DNA from: Simplicispira psychrophila DSM 11588
GTDB taxonomy: Bacteria > Pseudomonadota > Gammaproteobacteria > Burkholderiales > Burkholderiaceae_C
Direction: 5' to 3'
DNA: 64,000 bases
Assembly: GCF_000688255.1 (NCBI RefSeq)
Contig: NZ_JHYS01000005.1
Span: 1-64,000, forward strand
Both the position numbers and the translations under genes were made by a program. Below the pieces are notes generated by a model. The model did not search any database. It worked only from the letters and a program-made list of their open reading frames with translations, and was not told the DNA's origin. Positions 1-9,964 of the stretch are shown here, piece after piece (the first letter of the stretch is position 1; every line of letters begins with the position of its first letter).

Positions 1-201
1 CCGCCCAAGGTGGCGGTATCGAACCTGGTGAACAGCCTCAAGGGCGTGTCTAGCCGCCTGCTGCGAAAAGAGCGCCCGGACATTGCCAACAGGTATTGGA
101 AGAACATGCTGTGGTCGCCTTCCTACTTTGCCTCGTCCTGTGGTGGTGCTCCCCTTGATGTGATCCGCAGGTATATCGAGCAGCAGCAAACGCCCCACTG
201 A
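1..201 (+). mobile_element. tnpA: IS200/IS605-family transposase TnpA, 3' part (cut by window start)
   Basis: The reading frame is already open at base 1 and ends with TGA at 199-201, so only the C-terminal 66 residues are visible. They match the end of Y1 HUH transposases that move single-stranded DNA: a PPKVAVSNLVNSLKGVSS stretch, the region RYWKNMLWSPSYFASSCGG, and the terminal helix VIRRYIEQQ, whose Tyr is the expected catalytic nucleophile. The HxH metal motif would lie upstream of the window, so I cannot say whether the gene is complete. No tnpB lies next to it. A hairpin follows directly (220-243), as expected for the element's right end. Confidence 0.85.
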
Positions 202-219
202 ATACCTATGTCCGCTTGC

Positions 220-243
220 GCGGGCAGCGCTATCCTTGCCCGC
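220..243 (+). repeat. Hairpin at the right end of the IS200-type element
   Basis: GCGGGCA at 220-226 and TGCCCGC at 237-243 form a perfect 7-bp stem around a 10-base loop, 19 bases after the tnpA stop. IS200/IS605 ends carry subterminal hairpins that TnpA binds, so this is probably the right-end structure. The exact cleavage site cannot be fixed without another copy of the element. Confidence 0.5.
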
Positions 244-287
244 CCAAATCAGGCGTCTCTGCCTCTAGGCTGCTGCGCAGCCGACTG

Positions 288-1101
288 ACTTGGACGGGGC
301 TTGCCGCGCATTTGGTCAGCCTAGATCCCACCAGCATCCTGTCGCCAAGAGGCAAAGAGTTCCTCAGAAAGGTTGCGGGGCCGGTGGGCGACGAGATTGC
401 CGCCGACTACGAGCACGTATTGCGCGCCACCGGGGTCATTGGGCCGAATCAGGCCACGAGCGATGTCGTGCCGTTCGTCACCGCACGCACAGACCCGATC
501 GCCTTACCGCCTGGATCGCCGCAAGCAACGACTGGATCCCGCGTGGACGAAACTAAATTGCTCAACCTCAATGCCTATCTGGACAGCTTGCAGGCGCCCA
601 AGGCACCCGCTGACATTGATCATGCAGCGGCGGCCAGGGGCCAGGGGCCAGGACATCTTCCGCACCTTGGCCAGCGCTCGCGGCGCTGGATGCACCGGAT
701 GCCACCAAGTCGATCCGAACAAGTTCGTACCAACGAACGTGGTACCGATGAAAACGATGTATCCCGGTTATGCACCTCAGGTGATTTTGGAAAGAGCAGC
801 GCCGCTGGACCCGATTCAAGACTCGGGCGGACCCAGCCCTTTCTTTGACGACCGCATGATTGTCCTGGACGCGAGCCGACGCGGCGACGTTCGTGGCGTG
901 GCATTGCCTTTGCTACTTGATCTGTCCCGCAGGACAGCGCTCTTGCATGACGATGAAGTAAAAGGCACCGACTTCAAAGATGCGGCCAACAAGCTCCTCG
1001 ATCCGGCGCGAGGCGCGAACAGCGCACATCCGTTTTTTGTCCCGGATGCTGCCATGCGCGCCGACGTGATCGAGTTTCTGCGCAGCTTGCAGACGAAATA
1101 A
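288..1101 (+). pseudogene. Truncated and frameshifted c-type cytochrome gene
   Basis: Two overlapping frames together make one cytochrome c protein. The first, from about 288 to 640, reads SLDPTSILSPRGKEFLRKVAGP and ends near DIDHAAAARGQ. The second continues with DIFRTLASARGAGCTGCHQ, containing the single CxxCH heme site, and ends in FLRSLQTK at 1101. The switch falls on a tandem duplication of the 7-mer CCAGGGG (634-640 and 641-647); removing one copy joins the frames as ARGQDIFRTL. The N-terminus with any signal peptide and first heme is missing, replaced by the IS200-type end just upstream. The family is probably the large di-heme or peroxidase-like periplasmic cytochromes, but the exact type is unclear. 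Likely non-functional. Confidence 0.75.
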
Positions 1102-1280
1102 CCGTCTTACATCGCAGCGGCCAAAGCGGGCGACCTGAACAGGTTGCCCGCACGGCGTTGCAGACAACTCTCCGATACTCTACAGATACGTGTGATCTCT
1201 ACCTCTACACACGTTTCTGCAATTGGATCAACCCATTGCATGACTGGGGGAACAAACTTGTATCAAAGCGAGGTGAAATC

Positions 1281-1631
1281 GTGAGTTGGTTAATCACAAA
1301 ATATTTTCTCACTGCCGCAGTGGTTGTACTTGTCTCTGAGGCGGCCAAGCGCAGTGACAAACTGGGCGGCTTGATGGCAGCGCTTCCTTTGGTGACGGTG
1401 CTCACCCTGATCTGGCTTTACGTAGAAAAACAGCCGCCCGAGAAAATCGCCAACCATGCTTGGTACACCTTCTGGTACGTCGTCCCCACCTTGCCGATGT
1501 TCTTGGCTTTTCCGTTTTTTCTCGTGCGCCTCGGATTCTGGCCGACCCTGCTGGCCTGCGTTGTCATCACCGTCGTTTGCTTTGGGCTGTTTGCGCTGGC
1601 AGTCCGGCGCTTTGGCATTGAGTTGCTGTAA
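1281..1631 (+). CDS. DUF3147 family membrane protein
   Basis: A 116-aa protein starting at GTG 1281, which has GAGGTGAAATC just upstream as a ribosome site. Upstream in-frame starts exist, but the added residues are not membrane-like and lack a good ribosome site. It has about four hydrophobic segments: ITKYFLTAAVVVLVSEAAK, LGGLMAALPLVTVLTLIWLYV, WYTFWYVVPTLPMFLAFPF and FWPTLLACVVITVVCFGLFAL. The pattern, including SDKLGGLMAALPLVT, fits DUF3147, a small inner-membrane family of unknown function. Base composition is less GC-rich than the housekeeping genes further on, consistent with the accessory look of the first 1.6 kb. Confidence 0.75.
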   Translation: MSWLITKYFLTAAVVVLVSEAAKRSDKLGGLMAALPLVTVLTLIWLYVEKQPPEKIANHAWYTFWYVVPTLPMFLAFPFFLVRLGFWPTLLACVVITVVCFGLFALAVRRFGIELL

Positions 1632-1656
1632 CGGAACGGCACGGCACACGCACGAG

Positions 1657-1683
1657 GCGCAGTCCCTCAGGGCAGGGACGCGC
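1657..1683. terminator. Hairpin between convergent genes (possible terminator)
   Basis: GCGC-A-GTCCCT (1657-1667) pairs with AGGGACGCGC (1674-1683) with one bulged A and a 6-base loop. It lies between the DUF3147 gene and the convergent HIT gene. There is no T-run on either side, so intrinsic termination is only a suggestion. Confidence 0.35.
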
Positions 1684-1714
1684 TGTGCCAAGGGCGGTTT
1701 TCAGTGGGCGGCGC

Positions 1715-2146
1715 CTAGCGCCCCAAGTTTTGGCGCAACTGCGCTTCCACCGCAGGCAGACGCTCGCGCACTGCTGCCTCTCGCTCCATCGCCCGCGCGC
1801 GCTGCGCTGCCGCCCACACCGGCGCCGGGAAGTGGCTGTCCCAGTCAAAGCGCGCCATCACGTGCCAGTGCAGGTGCGCCACCATGTTGCCCAGCGTGGC
1901 CAGGTTGATCTTGATCGGCTGCAGGTGCTGGCGCAAAGCCTGTTCGACTTGCACCACCACCTCCATGCAGTGCGCACGGTCAGCAGCGTCCAGGTCAGAA
2001 AACTCCGCCACATGGTCATGCCACACCACGCGGTAGAAGGCCGGAAAGCCCGCCTCCTCCGCGCGAATCACCCGCAACTTGTCGCCGCGCCAGACCAGCT
2101 GGCCGCCGTCTTGCTGGCACAACGGGCAGTCGTGCGCGGCTGCCAT
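1715..2146 (-). CDS. HIT family protein (histidine triad nucleotide hydrolase)
   Basis: A 143-aa protein with the histidine triad HLHWHVMAR, the catalytic signature of the HIT superfamily, which hydrolyses or transfers nucleotides from phosphoramidate, dinucleotide or adenylate substrates. An N-terminal CPLC pair (DCPLCQQDGG) is typical of the bacterial HIT branch. The ATG overlaps the TGA of the upstream dehydrogenase gene by one base (TGATG); a GTG one codon earlier is the alternative start. The arrangement indicates translational coupling with the large dehydrogenase. Physiological substrate unknown. Confidence 0.85.
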   Translation of the reverse strand: MAAAHDCPLCQQDGGQLVWRGDKLRVIRAEEAGFPAFYRVVWHDHVAEFSDLDAADRAHCMEVVVQVEQALRQHLQPIKINLATLGNMVAHLHWHVMARFDWDSHFPAPVWAAAQRARAMEREAAVRERLPAVEAQLRQNLGR

Positions 2147-5100
2147 CACACCAACACCCGCTCAATACCGCCGTTGTTGGCGCGTTGCACAAACTCGGGC
2201 AGCCAGTTCTCGCCCAGGATCTGTTTGGCCATTTCGATGACGATGTAGTCGGCTTCCAGCAGGCCGATTTGCGTGTCGTCCTCGTAGCGCTTCAGGCCTT
2301 GCAGGCAGCTTGGGCAGCTGGTCAAAATTTTGACGTTGCCCTGCGCCGGCACGGTGCCGTTGGCGCGCAGTTGGGCTTCGCCTTTTTTGATTTCCTGTTC
2401 CTTGCGGAAACGCACCTGGGTCGAAATGTCCGGGCGCGTCACGCCCAGCGTGCCGGACTCGCCGCAGCAGCGCTCGCTTTTGATAACGTTGTTGCCGACC
2501 AGCGCCTTGACGGTTTGCATCGCGTCGCCCTGCTTCATCGGGTTGTGGCACGGCTCGTGGTACAGGTAGCCGCCTTGACCGGCCGGCAGGGTGATGCCTT
2601 TTTCTAGCAAAAACTCGTGGATGTCGATGATGCGGCTGCCGGGGAAAATTTTGTCAAATTCGTAGCCGGCCAGCTGGTCGTAACAGGTGCCGCAGCTGAC
2701 CACCACCGTCTTGATGTCGAGGTAGTTCAGCGTGGTGGCGACGCGGTGGAACAGCACCCGGTTGTCGGTGATCATCTTGTCGGCTTTGTCGAACTGGCCC
2801 GAGCCGCGCTGTGGGTAGCCGCAGCACAAATAGCCCGGCGGCAGCACGGTTTGCACGCCGGCGTGCCACAGCATGGCTTGCGTGGCCAGGCCGACCTGGC
2901 TGAACAATCGCTCCGAGCCACAGCCGGGGAAGTAAAACACCGCCTCGGTGTCCGCCGTCGTCGATTGCGGGTTGCGGATGATCGGCACGTAGTCTTTGTC
3001 CTCGATGTCCAGCAGCGCGCGTGCGGTGCGCGTGGGCAGGCCACCGGGCAGCTTTTTGTTGACGAAGTGGATCACCTGCTCTTTGATCGGCGCCGTGCCG
3101 ACGGTGGCCGGTGGCCGCGTGGTCTGCTTGCGGCTGATTTTGCGCAGCACATCCACCGCCAAGCGCTGGGCCTTGAAGCCGACGCCGACCATGCCGGCGC
3201 GCAGCAGTTTGATTTTTTCGGGGCTGGTGGTGTTGAGCATCGCCATCGCCAGCGCGTTGCCGGGTCGCCAGCTTTTTTTGCCCATTTTGCGCAACAGGTT
3301 GCGCATGTTCATGGTGACGTCGCCAAAGTCGATATCGACCGGGCACGGCTTTTCGCACTTGTGGCAGACGGTGCAGTGGTCGGCTACGTCCTCAAACTCC
3401 TGCCAGTGGCGGATGCTGATGCCACGGCGCGTCTGCTCTTCGTACAGAAAGGCTTCGACCAGCAGCGAGGTCGCCAAGATCTTGTTGCGCGGCGAATACA
3501 GCAGGTTGGCGCGCGGTACATGGGTGGCGCAGACCGGCTTGCACTTGCCGCAGCGCAGGCAATCCTTGACCGAGGCGGCAATGGCGCCGATGTCGCTTTG
3601 CTGCATGATCAGCGACTCGTGTCCCATCAGGCCAAAGCTGGGCGTGTAGGCATTGGTCAAATCGGCATACATCAGCGATTTTTGGGTCAAATCGGCCTCT
3701 AGCCCTTTACCCACCTGCGCTGGCAGCTCTTGATTGCGTAGCAGCTTGCCTTTGTTGAAGCGCCCTTCCGGATCGACGCGCTGCTTGTATTCAGCAAACG
3801 GGCGCAGTTCTTCGTCGGTCAAAAACTCCAGCTTGGTGATGCCAATACCGTGCTCGCCCGAAATCACGCCGCCCAGGCTGCGCGCCAGCACCATGATGCG
3901 GGCGACGGCGCCGTGCGCGGTTTGCAACATGGCGTAGTCGTCGCTGTTGACCGGCAGGTTGGTGTGCACGTTGCCGTCGCCGGCGTGCATGTGCAGCGCC
4001 ACCCAAACCCGGCCCTTGAGCACGCGCTGGTGGATGGCGGTGGCTTCTTCTAGGATCGGCGCAAAGGCAGCGCCGGAAAAAATCGCCTGCAACGGCGTGC
4101 GCAGCTGGGTTTTCCAACTGGCGCGCAGGCTGTGGTCTTGCAGTTGCGGGAACAACATCTCCACGTCTTGCAGCCAGCCAGCCCATAGCGTGCGCACCTC
4201 GGCCACCAAGTCGATGGCGCGCGCCACGCGGTCGCCCAGCACTTCGGCCGACGGCACTGGGTTGGCGGCGTCGATTTGTTTGCCCAGCGGCAGCTGGTCG
4301 CTCTGCAAAAACTCGGCCAGCGCGTCGCACAGCGCGATCTTGTTGCGCAGGCTCAGTTCGATGTTGATGCGCTCAATGCCGTCGGTGTATTCGGCCATGC
4401 GCGGCAGCGGAATCACCACGTCTTCGTTGATCTTGAAGGCGTTGGTGTGGCGGCTGATGGCCGCGGTGCGCTTGCGGTCGAGCCAGAATTTTTTGCGCGC
4501 TTCGGGGCTGGTGGCGATAAAGCCTTCGCCGCTGCGGCCATTGGCCAGGCGCACCACTTCGCTGGTGACACGGGCCACGGCGTCGGCATCGTCACCGGCA
4601 ATGTCGCCAAACAGCACCATCTTCGGCAGCCCGCCGTGCTTTTTGCTTTTGGTGGCGTACCCGACAGCTTTCAGGTAACGGTCGTCCAAATGCTCCAGCC
4701 CGGCCAGCACCACGCCCGAGCGCTTTTGCTCGGCAAACATGAAGTCTTTGATATCGACAATGCTCGGCACGGCGTCCTTGGCGTTGCCAAAGAACTCCAA
4801 ACAAATGGTGCGGGTGTGCGCTGGCATCCGGTGCACCACCCAGCGGCAGCTGGTGATCAATCCGTCGCAGCCTTCTTTCTGGATACCCGGCAGGCCGGCC
4901 AAAAACTTGTCGGTGACGTCCTTGCCCAGGCCTTCTTTACGGAACGTGCTGCCGGGAATATCCAGCCGCTCGGTGCGTACAAAGGTTTTGCCATCGGCCT
5001 CGAAATACTGCAGCTCAAAGCTGGCCATTTCGACATCGTGGATCTTGCCGAGGTTGTGGTTCAGCCGCGTCACTTCCAGCCACTGCGCCTCGGGCGTCAC

Positions 5101-6063
5101 CATGCGCCAGCTGGCCAGGTTGTCCAGCGCCGTGCCCCACAGCACGGCTTTTTTGCCACCGGCGTTCATGGCGACGTTGCCGCCAACGCACGAAGCCTCG
5201 GCGCTGGTTGGATCGACGGCAAACACGTAACCGGCGCGCTCGGCGGCGTCGGCGACGCGCTGCGTCACCACGCCGGCTTCGGTCCAGACGGTGGCGACTT
5301 CGCCCTCCACGCCCGGCAGGCTGCACATTTCCACCTCGGTCATGGCTTCGAGCTTTTCGGTGTTGATGACGGCGCTCTTCCAAGTCAATGGAATGGCGCC
5401 GCCGGTGTAGCCGGTGCCGCCGCCACGTGGAATGATGGTCAGGCCCAGCTCAATGCAGCCTTTGACCAACGCGGCCATTTCAGCCTCGGTGTCCGGGGTC
5501 AACACGACAAACGGGTATTCAACGCGCCAGTCGGTGGCGTCAGTGACGTGGCTGACGCGCGACAGGCCGTCAAACTTGATGTTGTCTTTGGCGGTACAGC
5601 GCCCCAGGGTGCGCGCAATGTCGCGGCGCAGGCTGGTGGCCAGGACGAAGGTGGCATCGAACTCGGCCACGGCGCGGTGCGCGGCCTGCACCAGCTCGCC
5701 CACCCGGCGGTCGCGCTCGGCGTCCACGGCGGGGGTGCGGCGTTTTTCCACCTCGGCCAGACGGTGCAGCAGCGCCTCGACCAGTTGTTTGCGCCGGTTC
5801 GGGTTGTCCAGCAAGTCATCTTGCAGGTACGGATTGCGCTGCACCACCCAAATATCGCCCAGCACCTCGTATAGCATCCGCGCCGAACGGCCGGTGCGGC
5901 GCTCGCTGCGCAAGCGATTGAGCACGTCCCACGAGGGCATGCCCAGTAAGCGGATGACGATCTCGCGGTCCGAGAACGAGGTGTAGTTGTAGGGGATTTC
6001 GCGCAAACGGGCGGGCTCGGCAGCCTGCGCCTGCAGGGCGGCCAATGCAATCGGAACATTCAT
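2146..6063 (-). CDS. DUF3683 FAD/FMN-binding oxidoreductase with Fe-S and CCG domains
   Basis: A 1305-aa fusion. The N-terminus ([16 protein letters not shown]) is the DUF3683 region. A PCMH-type FAD domain follows, with [12 protein letters not shown] near residue 211. The FAD-oxidase C domain has [10 protein letters not shown] near 692 and GEHGIGITK. Two 4Fe-4S motifs come next: [11 protein letters not shown] near 832 and [11 protein letters not shown] near 894. The last part carries GlpC/HdrB-like CCG motifs: PGCGS near 1047, CCGYPQ near 1080, EPCHNP near 1172, CCGESG near 1199 and CPSC near 1252. The architecture is that of a large D-2-hydroxyacid (for example D-lactate) dehydrogenase that passes electrons from FAD through clusters to quinone or another acceptor. 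The substrate is not provable from sequence. No strong ribosome site precedes ATG 6063. It is followed without a gap by the HIT gene. Confidence 0.9.
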   Translation of the reverse strand: MNVPIALAALQAQAAEPARLREIPYNYTSFSDREIVIRLLGMPSWDVLNRLRSERRTGRSARMLYEVLGDIWVVQRNPYLQDDLLDNPNRRKQLVEALLHRLAEVEKRRTPAVDAERDRRVGELVQAAHRAVAEFDATFVLATSLRRDIARTLGRCTAKDNIKFDGLSRVSHVTDATDWRVEYPFVVLTPDTEAEMAALVKGCIELGLTIIPRGGGTGYTGGAIPLTWKSAVINTEKLEAMTEVEMCSLPGVEGEVATVWTEAGVVTQRVADAAERAGYVFAVDPTSAEASCVGGNVAMNAGGKKAVLWGTALDNLASWRMVTPEAQWLEVTRLNHNLGKIHDVEMASFELQYFEADGKTFVRTERLDIPGSTFRKEGLGKDVTDKFLAGLPGIQKEGCDGLITSCRWVVHRMPAHTRTICLEFFGNAKDAVPSIVDIKDFMFAEQKRSGVVLAGLEHLDDRYLKAVGYATKSKKHGGLPKMVLFGDIAGDDADAVARVTSEVVRLANGRSGEGFIATSPEARKKFWLDRKRTAAISRHTNAFKINEDVVIPLPRMAEYTDGIERINIELSLRNKIALCDALAEFLQSDQLPLGKQIDAANPVPSAEVLGDRVARAIDLVAEVRTLWAGWLQDVEMLFPQLQDHSLRASWKTQLRTPLQAIFSGAAFAPILEEATAIHQRVLKGRVWVALHMHAGDGNVHTNLPVNSDDYAMLQTAHGAVARIMVLARSLGGVISGEHGIGITKLEFLTDEELRPFAEYKQRVDPEGRFNKGKLLRNQELPAQVGKGLEADLTQKSLMYADLTNAYTPSFGLMGHESLIMQQSDIGAIAASVKDCLRCGKCKPVCATHVPRANLLYSPRNKILATSLLVEAFLYEEQTRRGISIRHWQEFEDVADHCTVCHKCEKPCPVDIDFGDVTMNMRNLLRKMGKKSWRPGNALAMAMLNTTSPEKIKLLRAGMVGVGFKAQRLAVDVLRKISRKQTTRPPATVGTAPIKEQVIHFVNKKLPGGLPTRTARALLDIEDKDYVPIIRNPQSTTADTEAVFYFPGCGSERLFSQVGLATQAMLWHAGVQTVLPPGYLCCGYPQRGSGQFDKADKMITDNRVLFHRVATTLNYLDIKTVVVSCGTCYDQLAGYEFDKIFPGSRIIDIHEFLLEKGITLPAGQGGYLYHEPCHNPMKQGDAMQTVKALVGNNVIKSERCCGESGTLGVTRPDISTQVRFRKEQEIKKGEAQLRANGTVPAQGNVKILTSCPSCLQGLKRYEDDTQIGLLEADYIVIEMAKQILGENWLPEFVQRANNGGIERVLV

Positions 6064-6184
6064 GGGGTGAGACCTGGTGTGGGCGCCGCGCGCCCAGGAG
6101 CCGTGGGGCCGCGATTTTATGACAGCGTTACCGCCCAGACCGTCCCTCTGTCAGATGCCCCGGCGGCGCCCCTGCGGTTCAGAC

Positions 6185-7414
6185 TCAGAACAAGACGCGG
6201 CTGCGGATGGTGCCGTTGACCTGCGCCAGCTTTTCCAGCGCCAGATCGGACGAGGCAGCGTCCATGTCGATCACCACATAGCCCACCGCCTCGTTGGTCT
6301 GCAGGTACTGCCCAGCGATGTTGACGTGGTTGTCCGCCAGAATACGGTTGATTTCTGACAGCACACCGGGCACGTTGCGGTGGATGTGCAGCAAGCGGTG
6401 CTTGCCAGGGTGGGCCGGCAGCGCCACTTCCGGAAAGTTGACCGACGAAATCGAGGTGCCGTTGTCGCTGTACTTGACCAGCTTTTCTGCCACTTCGGAG
6501 CCGATGTTGGCCTGCGCTTCAATGGTTGAGCCGCCGATGTGCGGCGTCAGGATGACGTTGTCCAGACCGCGCAGCGGCGAGATGAACTCGTCCTTGTTGC
6601 TGCGCGGCTCGACCGGGAACACATCGACGGCGGCGCCGAGCAGTTTTTTCTCGCGCAGCGCCTGGGCCAGCGGCTCAATCTCGACCACCGTGCCGCGTGC
6701 GGCGTTGATCAAAATGCCCCCGGGTTTCATGGCAGCGATTTCAGCGGCGCCAATCATCCACTGCGTCGAGGGCAATTCAGGCACATGCAGGCTGACGATG
6801 TCGCTTTGGCCCAGCAGCTCGTGCAGCGAGGCCACTTGGCGCGCATTGCCCAGCGGCAGCTTGCTGACCACGTCGTAAAACGCCACCTGCATGCCCAGAC
6901 CTTCGGCCAGCACCGACAACTGGGTGCCGATGGAGCCATAGCCGACGATGCCCAGCGTTTTGCCGCGAATCTCGTAGGCGTTGTCGGCCGACTTGAGCCA
7001 GCCGCCGCGGTGCGCTACGGCATTTTTTTCGGGGATGCCGCGCAGCAGCAAGATCGCCTCGGCCAGCACCAGCTCGGCCACCGAGCGGGTGTTGGAGTAC
7101 GGCGCGTTGAACACGGCGATGCCGCGCTCGCGGGCGGCGTTCAAATCGACCTGGTTGGTGCCAATGCAAAAGCAGCCCACGGCCACCAGCTTGGGCGCGC
7201 AGGCAAACACCTCGGCGGTGAGCTGGGTACGCGAGCGGATACCGACAAAGTGCACATCGGCCATTTTTTGCTTCAGCTCGTCTTCCGGCAAGGCGCCCGC
7301 CACCGACTCGATCTGCGTGTAGCCGGCCCGGCGCAGCACCTCCAGCGCGGAAGGGTGTACGCCCTCCAGCAACAAAAATTTGATCTTGCTTTTGTCCAGG
7401 GAAGTAGTGGGCAT
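6185..7414 (-). CDS. serA: D-3-phosphoglycerate dehydrogenase
   Basis: A 409-aa protein that oxidises 3-phosphoglycerate to 3-phosphohydroxypyruvate, the first step of serine synthesis, in the cytosol. The NAD-binding motif is GIVGYGSIGTQLSVLAEGLG. Catalytic-region segments INAARGTVVE and LTPHIGGSTIEAQ are present. The C-terminal 75 or so residues (HRLLHIHRNVPGVLSEIN...VGYVVIDMD) form an ACT domain, so feedback inhibition by serine is likely. Length and domain order match the E. coli type. The first ATG is preceded by an AT-rich leader with no clear ribosome site. It is separated from the dehydrogenase by 121 bp and is probably its own transcription unit. Confidence 0.95.
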   Translation of the reverse strand: MPTTSLDKSKIKFLLLEGVHPSALEVLRRAGYTQIESVAGALPEDELKQKMADVHFVGIRSRTQLTAEVFACAPKLVAVGCFCIGTNQVDLNAARERGIAVFNAPYSNTRSVAELVLAEAILLLRGIPEKNAVAHRGGWLKSADNAYEIRGKTLGIVGYGSIGTQLSVLAEGLGMQVAFYDVVSKLPLGNARQVASLHELLGQSDIVSLHVPELPSTQWMIGAAEIAAMKPGGILINAARGTVVEIEPLAQALREKKLLGAAVDVFPVEPRSNKDEFISPLRGLDNVILTPHIGGSTIEAQANIGSEVAEKLVKYSDNGTSISSVNFPEVALPAHPGKHRLLHIHRNVPGVLSEINRILADNHVNIAGQYLQTNEAVGYVVIDMDAASSDLALEKLAQVNGTIRSRVLF

Positions 7415-7629
7415 AAAAATCCAGTATTAAAAAATGCGGGCTTACACAATGTGTGTGTAACCAGTGTCACCGCAAGCATGGTGCAACGCACAAAACCTTG
7501 CAGACCATGGTGCAATAACCTGCCCCGTCAAAGTAAGCTGGACTGCAGCGCTTCGACACCCAGAGCAGCGCGTACCGCTGACGCCCCTTTATCTGCGACA
7601 TCTCCGACCTCCTGCCGAAAGTCCAGTCC

Positions 7630-8400
7630 ATGAAAACCACCGATCCCTGGCCCTACCCACGCTGGATTGCACACCGCGGCGCTGGCCAACTGGCGCCCGA
7701 GAACACGCTGGCCGCCTTCCGCCGGGGCGCGGCGCACGGCTATCGCATGTTCGAGTGTGACGTGAAATTGAGCGCCGATGGCGTGCCCTTTCTGCTGCAT
7801 GACAGCACGCTGACACGCACCACCCATGCGGCAGCACAGCTGTCGGCTGACGCCAGCCGGGTCGCTGGCGAGCACCACTGGGCGACGCTGGCGCAGCTGG
7901 ACGCTGGCAGCTGGCATTCGCGTGAATACGCGGGCGAACCGTTGCCCACACTCGACAACGTGGCCGCCTGGTGTCTGGCCAACCATTGCGTTCTGAACCT
8001 GGAGCTCAAGCCCACGCCGGGTACCGAGCGCGAAACCGGCGAGGGGGTGGCCCGCCGCGCTGCGCAGTTGTGGCAAGGCAGCGCAGTGCCGCCGCTGTTG
8101 ACCTCGTTCCAGACTGAAGCACTGGCGGGCGCGCGCACCGGGGCTCCGGCCCTGCCGCGCGGCCTGTTGCTGGAGTCGTTGAGCACCGACTGGCTGGACA
8201 CGGCGCGGATGCTCGGCTGCGTGGCGGTGGTCTGCAACCACGCGCTATGGGACGCCTCCACCGTGGCACAAGCCAAAAGCGCAGGCCTGCGCTGCCTGAG
8301 CTACACCGTCAACGATGCCTGGGCCGCGCAGCGCCTGTGGGACTTGGGTACGGACGGCATCATTACTGACCGGGTGGATCTGTTCAGTCCGGCGGATTGA
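7630..8400 (+). CDS. ugpQ: Glycerophosphodiester phosphodiesterase
   Basis: A 256-aa GDPD-family TIM barrel without a signal peptide, so cytosolic. It hydrolyses glycerophosphodiesters to glycerol-3-phosphate and an alcohol. The start of the fold, WIAHRGAGQLAPENTLAAF, carries the His and Glu of the active site; FECDVKLSADGVPFLLHDSTLTRTT supplies the metal-binding Glu/Asp and the second His. LELKPTPG is the next conserved strand. Near the end, GLRCLSYTVND is typical. The gene is followed 25 bp later by phrB on the same strand. No ugp transport genes are near. Confidence 0.9.
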   Translation: MKTTDPWPYPRWIAHRGAGQLAPENTLAAFRRGAAHGYRMFECDVKLSADGVPFLLHDSTLTRTTHAAAQLSADASRVAGEHHWATLAQLDAGSWHSREYAGEPLPTLDNVAAWCLANHCVLNLELKPTPGTERETGEGVARRAAQLWQGSAVPPLLTSFQTEALAGARTGAPALPRGLLLESLSTDWLDTARMLGCVAVVCNHALWDASTVAQAKSAGLRCLSYTVNDAWAAQRLWDLGTDGIITDRVDLFSPAD

Positions 8401-8425
8401 GCTGTCGAAAATTGGTGACCTGTCT

Positions 8426-9964
8426 ATGACCTCTGCCCTTGTCTGGTTCCGCCGCGATCTGCGCTGCCACGACCACGCCGCCCTGCACCACGCACTGCGC
8501 ACTGCCGATCAGGTGCACTGCGCCTTTGTTTTTGACACCGATATCCTCGATGCTTTGCCCAGCCGCTGTGACCGGCGCGTGGACTTTATCCACGCCAGCC
8601 TGCAAGAACTGGATAGTGCACTGAACCATCTGTCGCGTGCTGCTGACGGTACGGGCAGCGGGATGCTGGTGCGCCATGGCCGCGCCATCGACCATATCGT
8701 GCAGCTAGCTCTATCGCTGGGCGTGAGCCAGGTCTGCGCCAACCGCGACTACGAGCCGGACGCCATCGCCCGCGACCGCGCCGTGGCCGAGCAACTGGCG
8801 GCGCACGGCATTGGCTGGATTGACTTCAAGGACCAGGTGGTGCTGGAGCAAAACGAGGTACTGACCCAGGCTGGCACGGCGTTCAGCGTGTTCACGCCCT
8901 ACCGCAGCGCCTGGCTCAAGCGGCTGGATGCGTTTCAGTTGCAGCCCTACCCGATTGCCAAGTACGCCGCGCGTTTGGCGCTCAAGCCCGCTCGCGAAGC
9001 CTTGATCCCGCTGGCAGCGTTGGGTTTTACGCCGAGCAATCTGGCCGACCTGCCGATGCCTACCGGGATGCAAGGCGGGCGCCAATTGCTGGCTGACTTT
9101 GCCCAGCGCATCGACGGCTACCGTGAAGCGCGCGACTTCCCGGCGCGCAAGGGCGTGTCTTATCTGTCGGTCCACCTGCGCTTTGGCACCGTGTCGGTGC
9201 GCGAATTGGCGGCTTTGGCAGAGCAACATAAAAATGCAGGCCATGGCGGCGAAGGCGCAGCCACTTGGCTGTCGGAGCTGGTGTGGCGCGACTTCTACCA
9301 GATGATTCTGTGGCACCACCCGCATGTCGTCACCCAGGCGTTCAAACCGGCCTACGACCATATCGCCTGGGACGACGCACCCGAACTGTGGGCCGCCTGG
9401 TGCCAGGCGCACACCGGCTACCCGCTGGTCGATGCCGCCCTGCGCCAGCTGCACCAGACCGGCTACATGCACAACCGCCTGCGCATGGTGGTGGCGTCGT
9501 TTTTGACCAAAGACTTGGGTATCGACTGGCGCCGGGGCGAGCGCCATTTTGCCCAGCACCTGAACGACTACGACTTGGCCGCCAACAACGGCGGCTGGCA
9601 GTGGGCCGCATCCACCGGCTGCGATGCCCAGCCGTGGTTTCGCATCTTCAACCCGACCACGCAGTCGCAGAAATTTGACCCGCAAGGGCGCTTCATCCGC
9701 CGTTATGTGCCTGAATTGGCCGGCCTGCCGGACAAATACCTCCACGCGCCGACCAGCGCCAGCGCGGCGGTGCTGGCCCAGGCCGGTGTGCGCATTGGTG
9801 TGGACTACCCGGCGCCCGTGGTCGATCACGCCCAGGCGCGCCAGCGCACGTTGATGCGCTTTGGCTTTGCCGCTGCCGAAGCCAAGGCACAGGCACAGAC
9901 AGGACAAATTCCGGCCAGTTCGCCTACAGCAAAAAAATCAAATAACTCACTTTTTAATAGCTGA
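8426..9964 (+). CDS. phrB: Deoxyribodipyrimidine photolyase
   Basis: A 512-aa class I cyclobutane pyrimidine dimer photolyase, which uses blue light and FAD to reverse UV dimers. It begins MTSALVWFRRDLRCHD, the usual photolyase N-terminus that binds the antenna cofactor. The C-terminal FAD domain shows SYLSVHLRFGTVSVREL, WLSELVWRDFYQMILWHHP, TGYPLVDAALRQL, YMHNRLRMVVASFLTKDL and DLAANNGGWQWAASTGCDAQPWFRIFNP. Start chosen at ATG 8426 by this motif. The last 15 or so residues, rich in Ser, Asn and Lys, are encoded by a copy of the dispersed repeat and lie beyond the usual end. A light-linked gene block lies about 40 kb away, so co-regulation is conceivable but not shown. Confidence 0.95.
   Translation: MTSALVWFRRDLRCHDHAALHHALRTADQVHCAFVFDTDILDALPSRCDRRVDFIHASLQELDSALNHLSRAADGTGSGMLVRHGRAIDHIVQLALSLGVSQVCANRDYEPDAIARDRAVAEQLAAHGIGWIDFKDQVVLEQNEVLTQAGTAFSVFTPYRSAWLKRLDAFQLQPYPIAKYAARLALKPAREALIPLAALGFTPSNLADLPMPTGMQGGRQLLADFAQRIDGYREARDFPARKGVSYLSVHLRFGTVSVRELAALAEQHKNAGHGGEGAATWLSELVWRDFYQMILWHHPHVVTQAFKPAYDHIAWDDAPELWAAWCQAHTGYPLVDAALRQLHQTGYMHNRLRMVVASFLTKDLGIDWRRGERHFAQHLNDYDLAANNGGWQWAASTGCDAQPWFRIFNPTTQSQKFDPQGRFIRRYVPELAGLPDKYLHAPTSASAAVLAQAGVRIGVDYPAPVVDHAQARQRTLMRFGFAAAEAKAQAQTGQIPASSPTAKKSNNSLFNS

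Noticed and set aside
4276-5874. Long plus-strand open frame of 532 codons
   Set aside because: It is antisense to the FAD/Fe-S dehydrogenase; its composition (His, Gly, Val, Gln rich) is that of a reverse-strand shadow of a high-GC gene.
8711-9907. Minus-strand open frame of 398 codons opposite phrB
   Set aside because: Shadow of the photolyase gene; no recognisable protein motif or ribosome site.
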